A program made the position numbers and the translations under genes. DNA of 64,000 bases from Hevea brasiliensis (Eukaryota; Streptophyta; Magnoliopsida; Malpighiales; Euphorbiaceae), in assembly GCF_030052815.1 (NCBI RefSeq), contig NC_079496.1, forward strand, positions 38,713,593-38,777,592, read 5' to 3'. Below, piece by piece: positions 11,044-24,313 of the stretch; position 1 is the stretch's first letter; each line of letters starts with the position of its first letter. Below the pieces are notes generated by a model. It saw only the letters and a program-made list of their open reading frames with translations, was not told the origin of the DNA and searched no databases.

Positions 11044-13147
11044 TGAAGGAACGGAAGCGTGAAAAACACAAGATTATACCATTGAATTCAAAAATTTCGC
11101 CTAGGGTCACATGCACCATGCAAGATTTATTTTTATCTATTTGATTTCAATGATAAACAACATATTAAAACTCTTTTAATATGTTTTTGGATCTGTATTT
11201 GCCATTTAAGATTTTAAAATTAATCAGATTAATTTTAGAACCCAAGATTAAATCAAGAACGATTACACTAACCTCTTGATGCCTTCGCAGCGTGCTCGCG
11301 CTTTGAGATTCGTCTTCAGGACACCAAATGTTGTCCCTCTAGCTTATCCACACCAAGAACACCTATGGCAGCCCTTGAATAGCCTCTAAAGCTTTTTCTA
11401 TTAATTAGAAATTCAAGTTCTGCCTTTTAAGAGATTAGAGATGTAAACAGGACACTAGAAACAATTTCTAGTGTTCTTAATTCAAGAGATTGATGGCTAA
11501 TCTCTTTGAATTGATGAGAGATGAAGAGAAATAGCTGGAGAGGCTAAAAGTGGCGTGACAAATGAGAGGAGAGGCTGCTGGTTATTTTTTCTTTTCATAA
11601 CCACAGTTAAATAGCTAGGTTAACACATTAAACCCTAGCCACATGTCACCTTTTGATTAGCTCTAGGTTTAAGTGACCCAATCACATTGTGCCAAGTGTC
11701 AAACCTATATTTAATCTTGATTTTAATCATCTTACATGATTAAAAAAAAACATTTGGCAAGCTTATGTGTAATCCCATGTGTCACCATCTCATAGTGCCA
11801 CGTGTCACACTGTGAAATGACCAAAATGCCCCTGTGTCTTAATTTTGAGTTCTTCACCCAAAATAATTATTTTCTTCTTCTAATTAATTTATATCAAATA
11901 TAAATTAATTAATTAATCTCTATTAATTAATTTTTCATCAATTAAATTCATATTTAAACACTTTAAATATAAATTTAATTTATACTACACATCCAATAAT
12001 CTAGATTTGGTTTCAAGTCATGCTAGGGACTTCACAATTTAATTGCAAACCAAACCTATTTAATTAATCAATTAAACTCTTTAATTAATTAATTAAATCA
12101 TATTTAAATAGGTGATAACTTGTGTATGTGTGTGACTTACTAGGCTCATCACTAATTGGCAATGAGACATGATATCAACTCTTAATATCATCAGAATTCT
12201 TTCTTACCATAAATGATTTCTCTAAATCATTTTATGAACCTCATAGACCATGGTTAACACCTAGCATAGCATGCCATGGCCACCCAATTAGTAATAAGAT
12301 TTACCTTAAATGAACCTATAATCATATGTTACCATGCACTAGAATCTCTCTGTTACAAAATCCCAACTCAAGCTGGAGTCATGGTTTATGTCAAACTCCA
12401 TTTGCTATGAATATTATGTTCTCTTTTAATTCCAGTTCTTGATTAAAAGATTTTCTCATCGAAACTCTTTTACGAATAAATCTATCTGTCTGGCCAGAAC
12501 TTGAAACATCAAGAACAATTAAATGAACATAGGATTTTATCTCTATTTACTTGGAGAGCAGATTCCATCTTGATCAACACCTACCTCCATATATAACTAG
12601 CAGGAGCCAACACATGCCCATATACCCATACATAGTACAAGTATGAAAGCAGTATCAAACTCAAACTACCTATATACAAGATAACTGTGCTATCTCAGGT
12701 CTAAAGATTATATGCACTGATATGATTTATGACAAAACATTGACAAGAGTAAACTCCATGTGCTTGTCATAAATGTCACTGGTTCGGCCTACTTATCATT
12801 TATAAGTGCCTATCATGTTTGTTATATGGCATGAGACTCACCATTCCATCTTATTTATATCTCATATAAATAACTTGGGAACAAACATGAATACAATCTT
12901 TCTAGATAAGTCATGTCCTTATTATGAAGTATCCTCGATTGTGAACCTATTTATGATACTTTGTGCTAGAAATATTGTCACTCATATTCTTAACAACTTA
13001 AGAATAATATTTCTAACAAAATATCAATGGACCTTTTCTATTACACATAAATATATTATGTAAACGGAAAAGTGGAAATGCCTTTTATTAATAAAATTAT
13101 GTACAAGATACATACTAAATGATATGCTCTAGGGCATACTACTAACA
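11044..13147 (-). repeat. Copia-4 5' LTR, complete
   Basis: This 2.1 kb LTR in reverse runs TGAAGGAACG...ACTAACA. Its outer end at 13147 abuts a Gypsy pol linker, so the parent element entered Gypsy-A here. The matching duplication would start with GTACA but its partner lies outside the window. Confidence 0.93.
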
Positions 13148-13838
13148 GTACACACACTCTTCCTTTATAGTACAGGCACCCATTTTCTTTTACTTCATAT
13201 TCAGTTTTCTTTCTTTCAGTGATTTTGCCCATAACAGCCATTAATTTCTCATCTGTCTTCTTCCCATCCTGTATCTGTTGTAACAAATTCGGCTTCACTT
13301 GCAACTCAGCAAAAATAACTCTATCATGAGTTAAGGACAGTTGGGCATTCAAAGATCTTAATGGTACAATAGATTTTATGCTTAAGGCATCAGCAACTAC
13401 ATTTGCCTTCCCAGGGTGATAGTTAATCACACAATCATAATCTTTCAGGAATTCAATCTATTGCCTCTGTCTAAAATTAAGTTCCTTCTGGGTTGGCAGA
13501 TACTTTAGAGTCTTATGGTCTGTGTAAATGTAGCATTTTTCTCCAGACAAGTAATGCCTCCATATCTTCAATGCGAAGATAATTGCTGCTAACTCTAAAT
13601 CTTGTGTAGGGTAATTCTTTTCATGTGGCCTTAACTGCCTAGAAGCATATGCGACCACTTTCCCTTCTTGCATGAGTACACACCCTAACCCATTATGTGA
13701 GGTATCACTATAGACTACAAAGTCTTTTCTCGACACTGGCCGTGTTAACACTGGTGCCTCTGTCAACATATTCTTCAGCCTCTCAAAATTGGCTTGACAC
13801 TTGTCATTCCAGTCAAATTTCATATTCTTATGTAGTAA
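13148..13838 (-). pseudogene. pol: Gypsy-A RNase H and linker, cut before integrase
   Basis: RNase H removes the RNA template during cDNA synthesis. The frame 13823-13458 reads through [10 protein letters not shown] (first acidic residue), D-L-E-L-A-A-I (glutamate) and Y-T-D-H-K-T-L-K-Y (aspartate). A stop then separates it from A-D-A-L in the next open piece (13430 downwards). The linker before integrase ends with G-C-L-Y-Y-K-G-R-V-C-V at 13148, where the Copia-4 LTR begins. The integrase and the 3' LTR of this copy are not in the window. Confidence 0.85.
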
Positions 13839-15292
13839 TTAGGTCATTGGAGCAGCTATCAGGGAAAATCCCTTTACAAATCTTCTATAATATCCAGCTA
13901 ACCTCAAGAAACTTCTGATCTCAGTTGTATTTCTGGGAGGCTTCCATTCCATCACTGCTTCAATCTTCTTGGGATCCACTCTAATCCCTTCAGCTAATAC
14001 TACATGTCCAAGGAATGCAATCTCATTCAACCAGAACTCGCACTTGGACAATTTAGCATACAGTTTCTTCTCTTTTAGAGTCTACAGAATAATTCTCAAA
14101 TGCTCATCATGTTCTACTTTATCCTTGGAATACACTAGGATGTCATCAATGAAAACCACTACAAATCGATCTAAGTATGGATGGAAGATACGGTTCATAA
14201 GGTCCATGAATGTTGCTGGAGCATTTATTAACCCAAATGGCATCACAGGAATTCAGAATACCCATACCGGGTTCTGAATGCAGTTTTAGGCACATCTGCA
14301 TCCTTAACCTTTAGCTGATGATACCTTGATCTGAGATCAATCTTAGAAAACACATTGGCTCCCTTCAACTGATCAAACAGATCGTCAATTCTAGGCAACA
14401 GATACTTGTTCTTCACTGTTACTCTGCTTAACTATCGGTAGTCAACACATAACCTTAGTGTCCCATCTTTCTTCTTAACAAATAGTACCGGAGCTCCCCA
14501 CGGTGACACACTGCGGCGTATGAACCCCTTGTCTAGTAATTCTTGCAGCTGGATTTTTAACTCTTTCAATTCAGCAGGTGCCATCCTATACGGAGCAATT
14601 GAAATTGGAGCTGTACCCGGCATAATATCAATAGCAAATTCAACTTCCCTTTCTGTTGGCAAACTAGGCAATTCCTTAGGAAATACTTCAGAGAAATCCC
14701 TTACTGTGGGTATGTTAGACAAGTCAAGTTTACCCTGCCTATTGTTAACCACGTGTGCCAGATAGGCTTCACACCCTTTTCTCAACCATCTCCTTGCAAC
14801 TGTAGCTGAGATGACATTGGATAAGAAATCTGTCCTTTCACCCACAACTGTTATTTCTTCGTTCTCAGTAGTTTTCAGAGAGATTATCTTTAATTTACAA
14901 TCTACTATTGCTTGATGATGGGATAACCATTCCATTCCCAAAATCACATCAAACTCATGGAAAGGCAGTTTGATTAAGTTTGCCGAGAACTCTTTCCCTT
15001 GAATCTTCAATGGACAGCCCTTATACACCTTGTTTACTACCACACTGTGGCCTAGCGAATTTGTGAACAGGATGTCTTGGTCACTTTCCTCTACTGGTAT
15101 TCCCTTTTCTACGGGCAGCTTGAAACAAATATATGAATGAGTAGATCCAGGATCCACTAATGCATGCACAAAAGTATTATAGAGGAGGAACATACCCTTG
15201 ATGACATCTGGAGCATCCTGTTCCTCCTGTGCCCTTATAGCATAGGCTCTGGCTAGTTTTCTACCTTTTACTCTCCCTATAGACTCTGACAC
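13839..15292 (-). pseudogene. pol: Gypsy-A protease and reverse transcriptase, broken
   Basis: An open frame of 286 codons (15292-14432) holds the aspartic protease with D-P-G-S-T-H-S-Y at about residue 47. It also holds the RT fingers, ending V-D-Y-R before a stop. RT continues at 14431-14052 with a frameshift after Y-G-Y-S-E-F-L. The catalytic F-I-D-D is intact at 14142-14153. A stop follows in I-I-L-x-T-L-K, and the frame resumes at 14051 with S-K-C-E-F-W-L and F-L-G-H-V-V. The set of motifs is typical of plant chromoviruses. At least three breaks make it inactive as read. Confidence 0.86.
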
Positions 15293-16429
15293 AGGTTTCT
15301 GTGGAGTACAGCTGCCTCAGCCTTACCCGACTTTCTACCCTTTAGACCTGGAGGGGCAGGCCTATCAGTTGATACCGGAGTAGATGTAGTAGTTCTGCAT
15401 GGACAATCTAGGACTAGGTGGTCTATAGACCCACACCGTAAACAAGCACCTATCATCCTCCAACATTCACCCTTATGCCATTTTTGGCAATGTGGGCAAG
15501 CAACAGATACTGTTGGGGCTGGTCCCCTGAACCCTGTCCTTAGAAGGTGTGGACTAGCCTCTCCTCGGTGCAAACTGAGATTTGGGCCTCTGTGACTGAC
15601 CCTGACTTGGTGCTCTACTGAAACTCTGAGTAGGTGAACCTCTGATTTTCTTACTAGGGGAAGAAGATGTACTGGTCTGACCCTGACCTCTTTTCTATTG
15701 TTTGTCCCTTCTGTTTTGCTCATTTATTGTAACTTTTTCAACCTTCAGTGTGGCTTTCACTATCTTGGCAAACTCTGTAATCCGCAAGGCTGTAATCATT
15801 ACTTTAATATTATTATTGAGTCCATCTTCAAATCTCTTGCATCTCTCGGCCTCATTAGGGACTATTTCCTGCCCATAGCGGCTTAGTGTGACAAATTCTC
15901 TTTCATATTCAGCCACTGTCAACTGTCTCTGGCATAGGGTAATAAACTCCCTTCTCTTTTCTTCCAGGTATACACTGCTCACATACTTCTTTCTAAACTC
16001 AGTGAAAAAGAAATCCCAAGTTATTTGTTCTGGTGGCACCTCATTAGTTACTGTATCCCACCATTGGTATGCTTCATCTTGCATTAGTGATACAACAACT
16101 TCTAAATTCTGCTCTGGAGTACAATGAGGTTATTTCAAGACTCTTCCAGTCCTGTCCAACCAGTTTTCAGCTGTGACAAAATCTTCCCTTTTGCCTAGAA
16201 AATCCACTGCTCTGAACTTCCTGAGTCTCTTCATATGAGATTTTTGATGTGGAGGTGGTGGTGGTGGCATAACTCCTGCCATCTGTCTAAAGAACTCAGC
16301 CATTTGCTGAAATGTGGTTGGTATATCTAGTACTGGTGGAGCAGGTTCCCTCCTGTCTCCTGGTTTAGTCATAGATGGAGCATGGCTCTCCACCTCCTCA
16401 TCGACCGCTCTCTGCGATGTGGAGTCCAT
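15293..16429 (-). pseudogene. gag: Gypsy-A gag, broken
   Basis: The likely start is M-D-S-T-S-Q at 16429. A poly-Pro segment follows at about residues 60-68, then the retrotransposon gag core at 16084-15695 (Y-Q-W-W-D-T, F-F-T-E-F-R-K-K-Y). A stop at 16130 splits the two parts. The nucleocapsid is in another frame (15723-15277), with C-P-H-C-Q-K-W-H and then C-L-R-C-G-S-I-D-H-L-V-L-D-C, a C-x2-C-x4-H-x4-C knuckle. The order gag, nucleocapsid, protease fits a Ty3/Gypsy element. At least one stop and one frameshift are present. Confidence 0.84.
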
Positions 16430-16553
16430 ATTCTGATCAAAATAACAAATCAAAAGATCAGCATTAGAGTCATCTTAACACTTATAATGCAATGCATCAT
16501 ATGCAATCTATCTAGGTCCAGAAATGCCTAAACCGTGCTCTGATACTACTAAA
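16430..16553 (-). other. Gypsy-A leader with primer binding site
   Basis: This short leader separates gag from the 5' LTR. The sequence TGCTCTGATAC around 16536-16546 is the reversed tRNA-Met-type primer site with one or two changes from the usual form, and it lies about seven bases from the LTR. Confidence 0.75.
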
Positions 16554-17144
16554 TGTAACAACCCTTGCCCGTCTGCAGTATAGTTGAGTAAGTCGTGCTA
16601 CACGGCATGCCGGAGCACGTAGTCTATAATAAACTCATTTCCTAAACTCAATTTGATTTTAAGAAGTTTTTTATGTAATATTCATATCATGCTAACACTA
16701 TTTTCATACTTTAATGAAATTAGTGTTTCAAAAATAGTAATAGAAATCTGGCAAGGTGCCATCTGTATTTCGGACAAACTGTTCTTCCAAACCTGTTAAA
16801 AACAGTTCAATATGACAATATCAAAATCTCAACTAATTTTTCAGTCTCACAATTTCATAATTTCAAAATATAGTCCATCATATTTTACATTCATCAAAAC
16901 ACTCTCCATAAGAGTTTAATATGTACAAATTATTACAAACCTTAAAGTTTTAGAATATACAAAATTACATAATAAAATGTCAAAATACACTGATAGTCAT
17001 TACACAAGATCCTAAGTCCTACCATGTATGCAGTGCAGTACAGATGACTCTGGACTCCTGTGTAGATTTGATGTCTCACCCGATCGTAGGTCTACTAGCT
17101 CCCCAGCTGTGTCTCTAATACCTACGCTTTACAAAAGCAATGTG

Positions 17145-17162
17145 CTAAGCAATTTTGCTTAG
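17145..17162 (-). other. Conserved LTR hairpin CTAAGCA/TGCTTAG (Gypsy-A)
   Basis: An 18-base near-palindrome lies 591 bases from the LTR 3' end. It is shared by the other Gypsy LTRs at similar places. Confidence 0.7.
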
Positions 17163-19742
17163 TGGTGCCAAATATAAAGAAATATATACTAAAATAAAGT
17201 AAATAAACTGTTTATGAATTTGACATCAATATTCCTTGCAGTTGTTGTTTATATTTTTATTTGCTACCATTTCAATTTTTGCTAATTTTGGTGGTGCTGT
17301 ATGTCAAAAGACTTGATTTAGCTATGTGAATTTAACAGTGCTTAAATTAACTGCCCGTATAGCCTATATACTGACCAGACAGGATAAATGAATATATTAG
17401 CACTGGGTACCTAGTACCTCGGACCGTCACACCATCGGTCACAAAGTGTCTCCCGGTGTGCAAACAGTGTGGCTAAAAAGCCATATAGTCAATTTGGTGA
17501 TAAGCTAAGTATAATAACATAATACGTATAGCCGTAGGCTATTAAAGTCACAGTGCGGCATAATATGCCATAAAAACACAGTATGGCGTAAAGCCATTTA
17601 TAGAACAGCTGTCAGAATCCTATTGGCATGCCAACCTATCCAAACTAGTCAACTAGGCCAACTAGGGCACATTATAAATTAATTGTTTAATTATTCAATT
17701 TTTAGAGTTTACTAGCTATTATGTAATTCACAAGTCAATGCATATGTTGACCCTTTTAGGTACTATGAATAAGTTGATTCTAGCATTAACATGTCACAAA
17801 TTGTAATTCAATATGCTGCCAATATAGTGTAAATTTACCATTTTTACAAGTTGGCATTCATTGCCAAATTACTTCATCATTGTATGTAAATGTCAAATTC
17901 TCAATTTTAGTGTGCTAGATTGATCTAGCTTAAAGTCCTATTTTTCTTGGTTTTTAGCTTCTGGTCAAAGAAGCAAAATTGTAGCTCTATGTCCTATTGC
18001 ACTTTCGGCAAAATTTCAGGTCATTCTGAGCTATATACACCAAGATATGGTCAATTTACTAAAACTGGACAGATTGCACCTTTAGTGCAAAATTTGGTCA
18101 ATTTTTGGTCACTTTTAGTTCTGGCGGTTTTGGTACCTGAAATTCTGCAAGTTATTTGACTTGGTTCTGGTCATTTCTGGGCTTTGGTGTCTCCATAAGA
18201 ATTGTAGCTCTATGTCTAAGCTATCCATGGTAAAATTTCAGGTCAATTGGACCTGTTTTGAGTGAGTTATGATCATCCCAATGACTACTGTTCATATGGT
18301 CAAAAATCTGGGTTTGCAAGGTTGCCATTCCGGATTTGGTCATTTTTAAAGTCAGTTTCTAGGCATAATTTTGGCAATATTTCTACATGAAAGTTGGCCT
18401 ATTTGGTGTCTAGTTTTACCCCCCATTGACCTTATACCAATTGGGTTCACAGTTTTGCACTTATGACCTGATTTAGGTGTTGCCAACATACACAACCTGC
18501 ATTTGAACATTACACGTCCAAATTTGACAATCCTCCTCCTCTCAATACTTCAACATTTAATCATGGAACTTTTATATATATTGTACACAATTCTAGCAAG
18601 CATTTTGGGCAGAACACTCAAGTGCTCAATGCACACAATACACCATTAAAATTTAACATTTACATCCACCCAAATTCAATGTACACCAACACTTATATTA
18701 CACAAACACTTCCATGGCAATTATACAAACTACCCACAATTCAACACCATCATATTTCATTAATAAACTTCATATTCAAAAATACAAATTCATGATATTA
18801 TAGGCTACCAAACATGGTAGTTTGCCAAAGCATCAAAGTCGCATTTTCAAACCCTTAATTCAAGCACTAACCTGCACATACATGGATATTAACTTACTAC
18901 AACTTCTATTTGAGTTAATCAAGCTTAAATCCCATCCATTAGAGGTAAGCAAAACTCAAATACAACAAACCTTCATGGCTGCCGAAAATGGACAAGTTCA
19001 TTTCTTAATATTTTCTTCATTTTTCTTCACCAAATTACTCACCTCAACCTAAACACAAGGTCTACTAAAGCTAGGGAGAAGATTTGGACACTTACCTCTT
19101 AAGAGCTTCCTTCAAATTTCACCAAATCTTGTTTTTCTTGTTGCCAATATCTTCCCCAAGGTGAGTAGGCAAGTTTTAATGAAAGATCCAAATGGAAATG
19201 ATGGCTTGATCATGCACCAATGGAGCTTTCATGTGTGGCGGTAATGGTGCTTCCATAGAGGTTTCCTTTCGGCTTGTGAGAGTGAGGTTGAAGATGAAGA
19301 TGACAACGAATGGGATCTACTGTCCCAAGGTCCAATATGTCTCCCAAGTTAGGAGTTAGTGGAGCACTCATCCTATTTTTATTGTTTAATTATTTCAAGT
19401 TCCATTATTTGCACATTTATCTCTCTTTTTTCACTATTTACATAATGTATCACAATTTAATTTTTTATGACATTTCTAAAGTGTAATATCATTTATTTTT
19501 AATGGACATTGAGGTCAAAAGGAAACTCTAGGTGTCAAATGACCAAAACATCCCTCTTCAAGTTGTATTCCTGATTTTTCGATAACACCGATTTTTGTCT
19601 GTTTTTCGATTTTTCGTTTTTCTTTGTACTAATTTATTAATTTTTTTTTTTTTATATTTCTAGTGTCAATTACATTTCAATAAACCTTTAATTATGTCTC
19701 AAAATTTAATTTCGAGGGTTCCCCGCGATCCTGGGGTCGGCA

Positions 19743-19794
19743 ACAGCCTTCCCGGTGCGGTCACCCATCGCTGCAGTGTCGGCTCGTTTAACTT
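19743..19794 (-). other. 5S rRNA-like block in family A LTR
   Basis: In LTR sense it carries AAGTTAAACGAGCC, then GATGGGTGACCGCACCGGGAAG. These match box A and box C of the plant 5S rRNA internal promoter (from memory: AAGTTAAGCGTGCT and GATGGGTGACC...GGGAAGT). The block lies 182 bases from the LTR 5' end. Confidence 0.65.
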
Positions 19795-19976
19795 AGTTTC
19801 ATTTTCTCTCTTTCATTTTTCTTTGACTTTTCTTGTACTTTTTTTTAATTTATTTCATCATTATATGTCTGTTCACTATCACCGAAGTGTAGTTCCAGAC
19901 ATCCTGACTTGCTCGGACTGACATTAGGTCACCGGAGCAACAGAACGTACAAAACACGTACAGTGGGGATGTTACA

Positions 19977-20219
19977 TCAACGGTCCATGCCGTAACTTTC
20001 CAGTGTGGTCAGCCATCGCTACAGTCTTTTGCTCGTTTAACTTAGTTTCATTTTCTCTCTTTTATTTTTCCTTAATTTTTCTTGTATTTTCTTTTATTGT
20101 ATTTCATTATTTTATGTCTCCCCACTAACATTTAAGTGTAGCTCTACATATTCTAGCTGTCCGGATAGACACAGGTCATTGAAACAGTAGAACGCACTAT
20201 CGAATATAGGGGTGTTACA
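19977..20219 (-). repeat. Family B Gypsy LTR, 5'-end fragment
   Basis: This reversed LTR end finishes GGGGTGTTACA at 20219. It matches the first about 240 bases of the family B LTRs at 37096 and 44747. It is cut at 19977 by the Gypsy-A insertion, and it was itself inserted into the pol tail of Gypsy-D. Confidence 0.82.
19991..20043 (-). other. 5S rRNA-like block in family B LTR fragment
   Basis: This is a decayed copy of the block: GTGGTCAGCCATCGCT and GCTCGTTTAACTT in reverse, 176 bases from the LTR 5' end. Confidence 0.55.
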
Positions 20220-20360
20220 GAACCAATTACAATCTTGGCACGAGAGGTAAAAGAGCTCAGAAACAAGGCAATTCCACTAGTGAAAATCCTATGGAGGCAC
20301 CACAACACGGAAGAGGCAACATGGGAAAGCGAGGAGACAATGAGGCAACAATTCCCTTAG
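20220..20360 (+). pseudogene. pol: Gypsy-D pol C-terminal tail (chromodomain-like)
   Basis: The last 46 codons of a chromovirus polyprotein read open to a TAG at 20358. The sequence runs L-A-R-E-V-K-E-L-R-N-K, V-K-I-L-W-R-H-H, then E-E-A-T-W-E-S-E-E. This matches the tail of Tekay-type integrases, whose chromodomain is thought to bind histone marks and guide insertion into heterochromatin. Everything upstream was cut off by the reversed family B LTR. The homologous tail of Gypsy-C has stops at two of these codons, so this copy is better preserved but orphaned. Confidence 0.82.
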
Positions 20361-20399
20361 CTCTTCACATCAGGTAAATTTTGAGGATGAAATTTTTAT

Positions 20400-20414
20400 T
20401 TAGAGGGGAAGAGT
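20400..20414 (+). other. Polypurine tract (Gypsy-D)
   Basis: TTAGAGGGGAAGAGT directly precedes the LTR start TGTAATATCC. The reversed counterpart in Gypsy-C is at 42898-42912. The 39 bases between the stop codon and this tract show nothing else. Confidence 0.85.
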
Positions 20415-22965
20415 TGTAATATCCTCCCTGTACGTGTTCTGTATGTTCTGTTGCTTTGGCGCCCTAATGTCAGTCCAGGCAAATCAGGATGTCTGGAAAT
20501 ACACTTCAGTGATAGTGAACAGACATATAATGATGAAATAAATAAAAAGAAAATACAAAAAAAATTAAAGAAAAATAAAAGAGAGAAAATGAAATTAAGC
20601 TAAACGAGCCGGCACCGTAGCGATGGGTGACCGCACTGGGAAGTTACGGCCCTAGGACTGCGGGGAACCCTCAGAATTAAATTTCGAGACATAATTAAAG
20701 GTTTATGGAAATGTAATTGACACTAGAAATATCAAGGAAAAATTAATTAATTAGTATAAAGAAAAACAAAAAATCAAGAAACAGACAAAAATCTGTGTTA
20801 CCGAAAAATCAGGAATACAACCTGAAGCAGGGCATTTTGGTCATTTGACACCTAGAGTTGCCTTTTGACCTCAATGTCTATTAAAAATAAATGGTATTAT
20901 ACTTTGAAAATGTCATGAAAAATTAAATAGTGATACATTATATAAATAGTGAAAGAAATGAGGTAAATGTGCAAATAATGAAATTTGAATAATTAAACAA
21001 TAAAACTAACCTAATTGCTCCACTAACTCCTAATTTGGGACACCTATATAGGACTTTGGGACAGTAGATCCCACTAACTTTGTCTTTTTCTTCTTCATTC
21101 TTCTTCTTGCCGAAAATGGAACCCCAAAATCCTCCATGGCCACACCATGCAAGAAGCTTTCTCTCTCCATCATCAAGGCATAATTTCTGCAATTGTTCTT
21201 CATTAAAGTTGATCTACACATCTTGGGAAACCTATAGGTAGCAAAAAGTAGAGAAAATTCCAATGTTTTATCAAGGTCAAGTTGAGTTAAGTTTCCATTT
21301 CTTCTTCCTTTCTTTAGTGAACTTCATGTTTAGGTTGAGGTGTATTGAATGGTGAAGGAAATTTTGAGAAATTGTTAAGCAATTGAATTGTTCAGTTTTG
21401 GCAGCCATGAGAGTCAAAGATGTTGAGTTTTTCTTACCTCTAATAGATGGAAATTTATGTTGATTTAGTCATTTTAAAGTTGTAGTAAATTAATTTTCAT
21501 ATATATGTAAATTGAGTACTTGAAATTAAGGGTTTGGAAAGCAATTTATATACCTTAGCAAACTGCCACTTTTGGCAGCCTTTAAATTCATGAATTAGTT
21601 TTTTGTTTCATGAATTTTCTTTATGAATTATGGTGAAGATGAATTGTGGGCAGTGTATGTGAAGTAATGGTTAGGAGGTATATGTTATAATCAAGTATTT
21701 TCATATATATATATTATATTTAATTTAACTTTGCAAATTAGGGTTGCATAATGTACATGGAACACTTGTATATTCTACCCAAATGGACATGATTGAGATA
21801 TGATGAATGGTATAGAAGTGTTATGAATGTATATTGTAGTTTTGGGGAGGAGGAGAAGTGTCATTTGGAAGTGTTCTTTGTGTGTAGATTTTCTGTTGTG
21901 AAGGCAGTAGGTAAATTGAACCATAAGTGACAATTGGTGACCCTAATTAGTATGAGGCCAATGGGAGGTGAAACTAGACACAAAATAGGCCAACTTTCAT
22001 GTAGAAATGTTGCTAAAATTCTGCTTAGAAACTGACCTTAAAAATGACCTAATCCGAAATTAGTAAGTGCAAGCCGAGATTTTTAACCATATGAATAATA
22101 GTCACTAAGATGACCATAACTCACTCAAAACAGGTCCAAATGACCTAAAATTTTTACCATGGAAAGCTAGACATAGAGCTACAATTCTTACGAAGACACA
22201 AAAGCCCAGAAATGGCCAGAACTAAGTCAAATTGCTTGCCCAAGTTAGGGTACCAAAACTGCCAGAACTGAATTTGACCTAAAATTAACCAAATTTTGCA
22301 CTAAAGATATAATCTGTCCAGCTTTAGTAAATTGACCATATCTTGGTCTATATAACTCATAATGACCTGAAATTTATGCCAAAAGTTTAATAAGACATAG
22401 AGCTACACTTTTTCTTCTTTGACCAGAAGCTAAAAACCAAGAGAAATAGGACATTAAGCTAGACCAATCTAGCATACTAAAACTGAAAATTTGACATTTA
22501 CATACAATGAAGCTTGAAGTAATTTGGCAATGAATGCCAACTTGTGAAAAGGGTAAATTGCACTATATTAACAGCATATTGAATTACAAATTGTGGCATG
22601 TTGATGTTAGAATCAACTTATCCATATTATCTAAAAAGGTCAATATTTATATTGACTTGTGAATTACATGATAACTAGTAAACTCAAAAAAAATGAAGAA
22701 TTAAATAATTAATTTGTAATGTGCTCTAGTTTGCCTAGTTGACTAGTTTTGATAGATTGGCATGCCAATAGGATTCTGACAGCTATTCTGTAAATAGCTT
22801 TATGCCATACTGTGTTTTTACGACATATTATGCTGTACTATGACTTTAATAGCCTACGGTTATACAGATTGTGTTATTATACTTGGCTAATCGCTGGATT
22901 GACTATATGGCTTTTTATCCACACTCTTTGTACACCGGGAGACACTTTGTCACCGATGGTGTGAC
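20415..22965 (+). repeat. Gypsy-D 3' LTR, family A, part 1
   Basis: The LTR starts TGTAATATCC after the polypurine tract. It runs until GTGAC (22961-22965), where a solo LTR is inserted, and resumes at 30038. It includes a 5S-like block at 20597-20650. Open frames seen here are short and not gene-like. Confidence 0.87.
20597..20650 (+). other. 5S rRNA-like block in Gypsy-D LTR
   Basis: TAAACGAGCC (box A-like) is followed by GTAGCGATGGGTGACC and CACTGGGAAGT (box C-like), 182 bases from the LTR start. Confidence 0.65.
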
Positions 22966-24313
22966 TGTAACATCCTCATTTTCGTAGTTTGTATATTCTA
23001 CTGTTCTGACGGCTAATGTCTGTCCTGGAAAGTCAGAATGTCTGGAACTACACTTCGGTGATAATGAACAGACATATAATGATGAAATAAATAAGAAGAA
23101 AATGTAAGAAAAATCAAAGACAAATGAAAGAGAGAAAATGAAGCTAAGTTAAACGAGCCGACACCGTAGCGATGGGTGACTGCACTAGAAAGGCCGTTGC
23201 TGACCCCTGGACCGCGAGGAACCCTCAGAATTTAATTCCGAGACGTAAGTAAAGGTCTATTGAAATATAATTGACACTAGAATTATTAAAGAAAAATTAA
23301 TAAATTAGTATAAAGAAAAAATGAAAAATCAAGAAACAAACAAAAATCGGTATTACTGAAAAATCGGGAATATAACCCGAAGTGGGGTATTTTGGTCATT
23401 TGACACCTAGAGTTGCCTTTTGACCTAAATTTCCATTAAAAATAAATGATATTGAACTTAGGAAATGTCATGAAAAATTTAAATGGGATACAATATGTAA
23501 ATAGTGAAAGAATTGAGCTAAATGTGCAAATTAGGAAACTTTGAAATCATTAAACATTAATTTATTGGTTAGTGCTCCACTAACCTTAAATAAATGGGAT
23601 ATATCAAAGTGGAATTGGGCAGAAATCATCATCTTCAAGCTTGGGAAATAACTAGCCAAAACTACCCCATGGAAACTCCATGGCCGACCTCACTTCAACC
23701 ACTATGCAACCATGTTCAAGCTCTCATTTCACCATAGTTTCTTCATCAAAGCTTGGACACACACCTTGGGCAGTATGTTGGAAGCAAAAAGAAGAGGATT
23801 TGATGAAGTTTTGGTGAAGCTCTAATAAGGTTAGTGCTAGTTTTTCATCCCTTGCTTCATTAAAGTTTGTATTAAGGTTGAGATGAGTTGGATGGTGAAG
23901 AAATTTGAAGGATTCGATGAGTTATTGATATATTTAATTTTGGACAGCCATGAAAGTTTATTGTAGTTGAGTTTTTCTTACCTCTAATGGATGGAAATTA
24001 AGGTTGATTAACTGAAATGGAAGTGGTAGTAAGTTAATATCCAATGATGTGCATGTTAGTGCTTGAATTAAGGGTTTGAATATGGGTCTTGATGCTTTGG
24101 CAAACTGCCATGTTTGTCAGCCTATTAAATCATGAATTTGTGTGTGAATATGTAGTTTATTAATGAAATATGCTAGTATTAAATTGTGGGCAGTATGTGT
24201 AAGTGATAATGAAGTATGATTATGTTGAAGTGTATGTGTAATATTGACATTGAGATATGTTGAATTTTGGTGGAAGTGAATGTTGAACATAATGGTGAAT
24301 TGTGTGCATTGAG
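22966..24313 (+). repeat. Solo Gypsy LTR (A-type, mosaic), part 1
   Basis: The solo LTR starts TGTAACATCC and is flanked by GTGAC at 22961-22965 and at 30033-30037, so it carries a clean 5-base duplication. No internal region is present, as expected after recombination between the two LTRs of one element. It is interrupted at 24313 by a solo C LTR. Confidence 0.9.
23146..23200 (+). other. 5S rRNA-like block in solo A-type LTR
   Basis: AAGTTAAACGAGCC is followed by GTAGCGATGGGTGACTGCACT, 180 bases from the LTR start. The second half of box C is changed. Confidence 0.65.

Larger units (their letters stand above)
16554..19976 (-). repeat. Gypsy-A 5' LTR, family A, complete
   Basis: This 3.42 kb LTR in reverse starts TGTAACAACC next to the primer site and ends GATGTTACA. 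Its right flank is TCAAC inside a reversed family B LTR, so Gypsy-A inserted there. It holds a hairpin at 17145-17162 and a 5S-like block at 19743-19794. No convincing protein-coding frame is present. Confidence 0.88.

Noticed and set aside
19638..19656. Poly(T) run as a Pol III terminator
   Set aside because: It lies in the Gypsy-A LTR, which is read from the minus strand, so in LTR sense it is a run of A. The matching place in other copies has only short runs.
20597..20650. A real 5S rRNA gene or a Cassandra TRIM element
   Set aside because: Only the box A and box C-like parts are present and the gap is shortened. The host LTRs are 3-4 kb and attached to chromovirus pol, unlike the short non-coding Cassandra.
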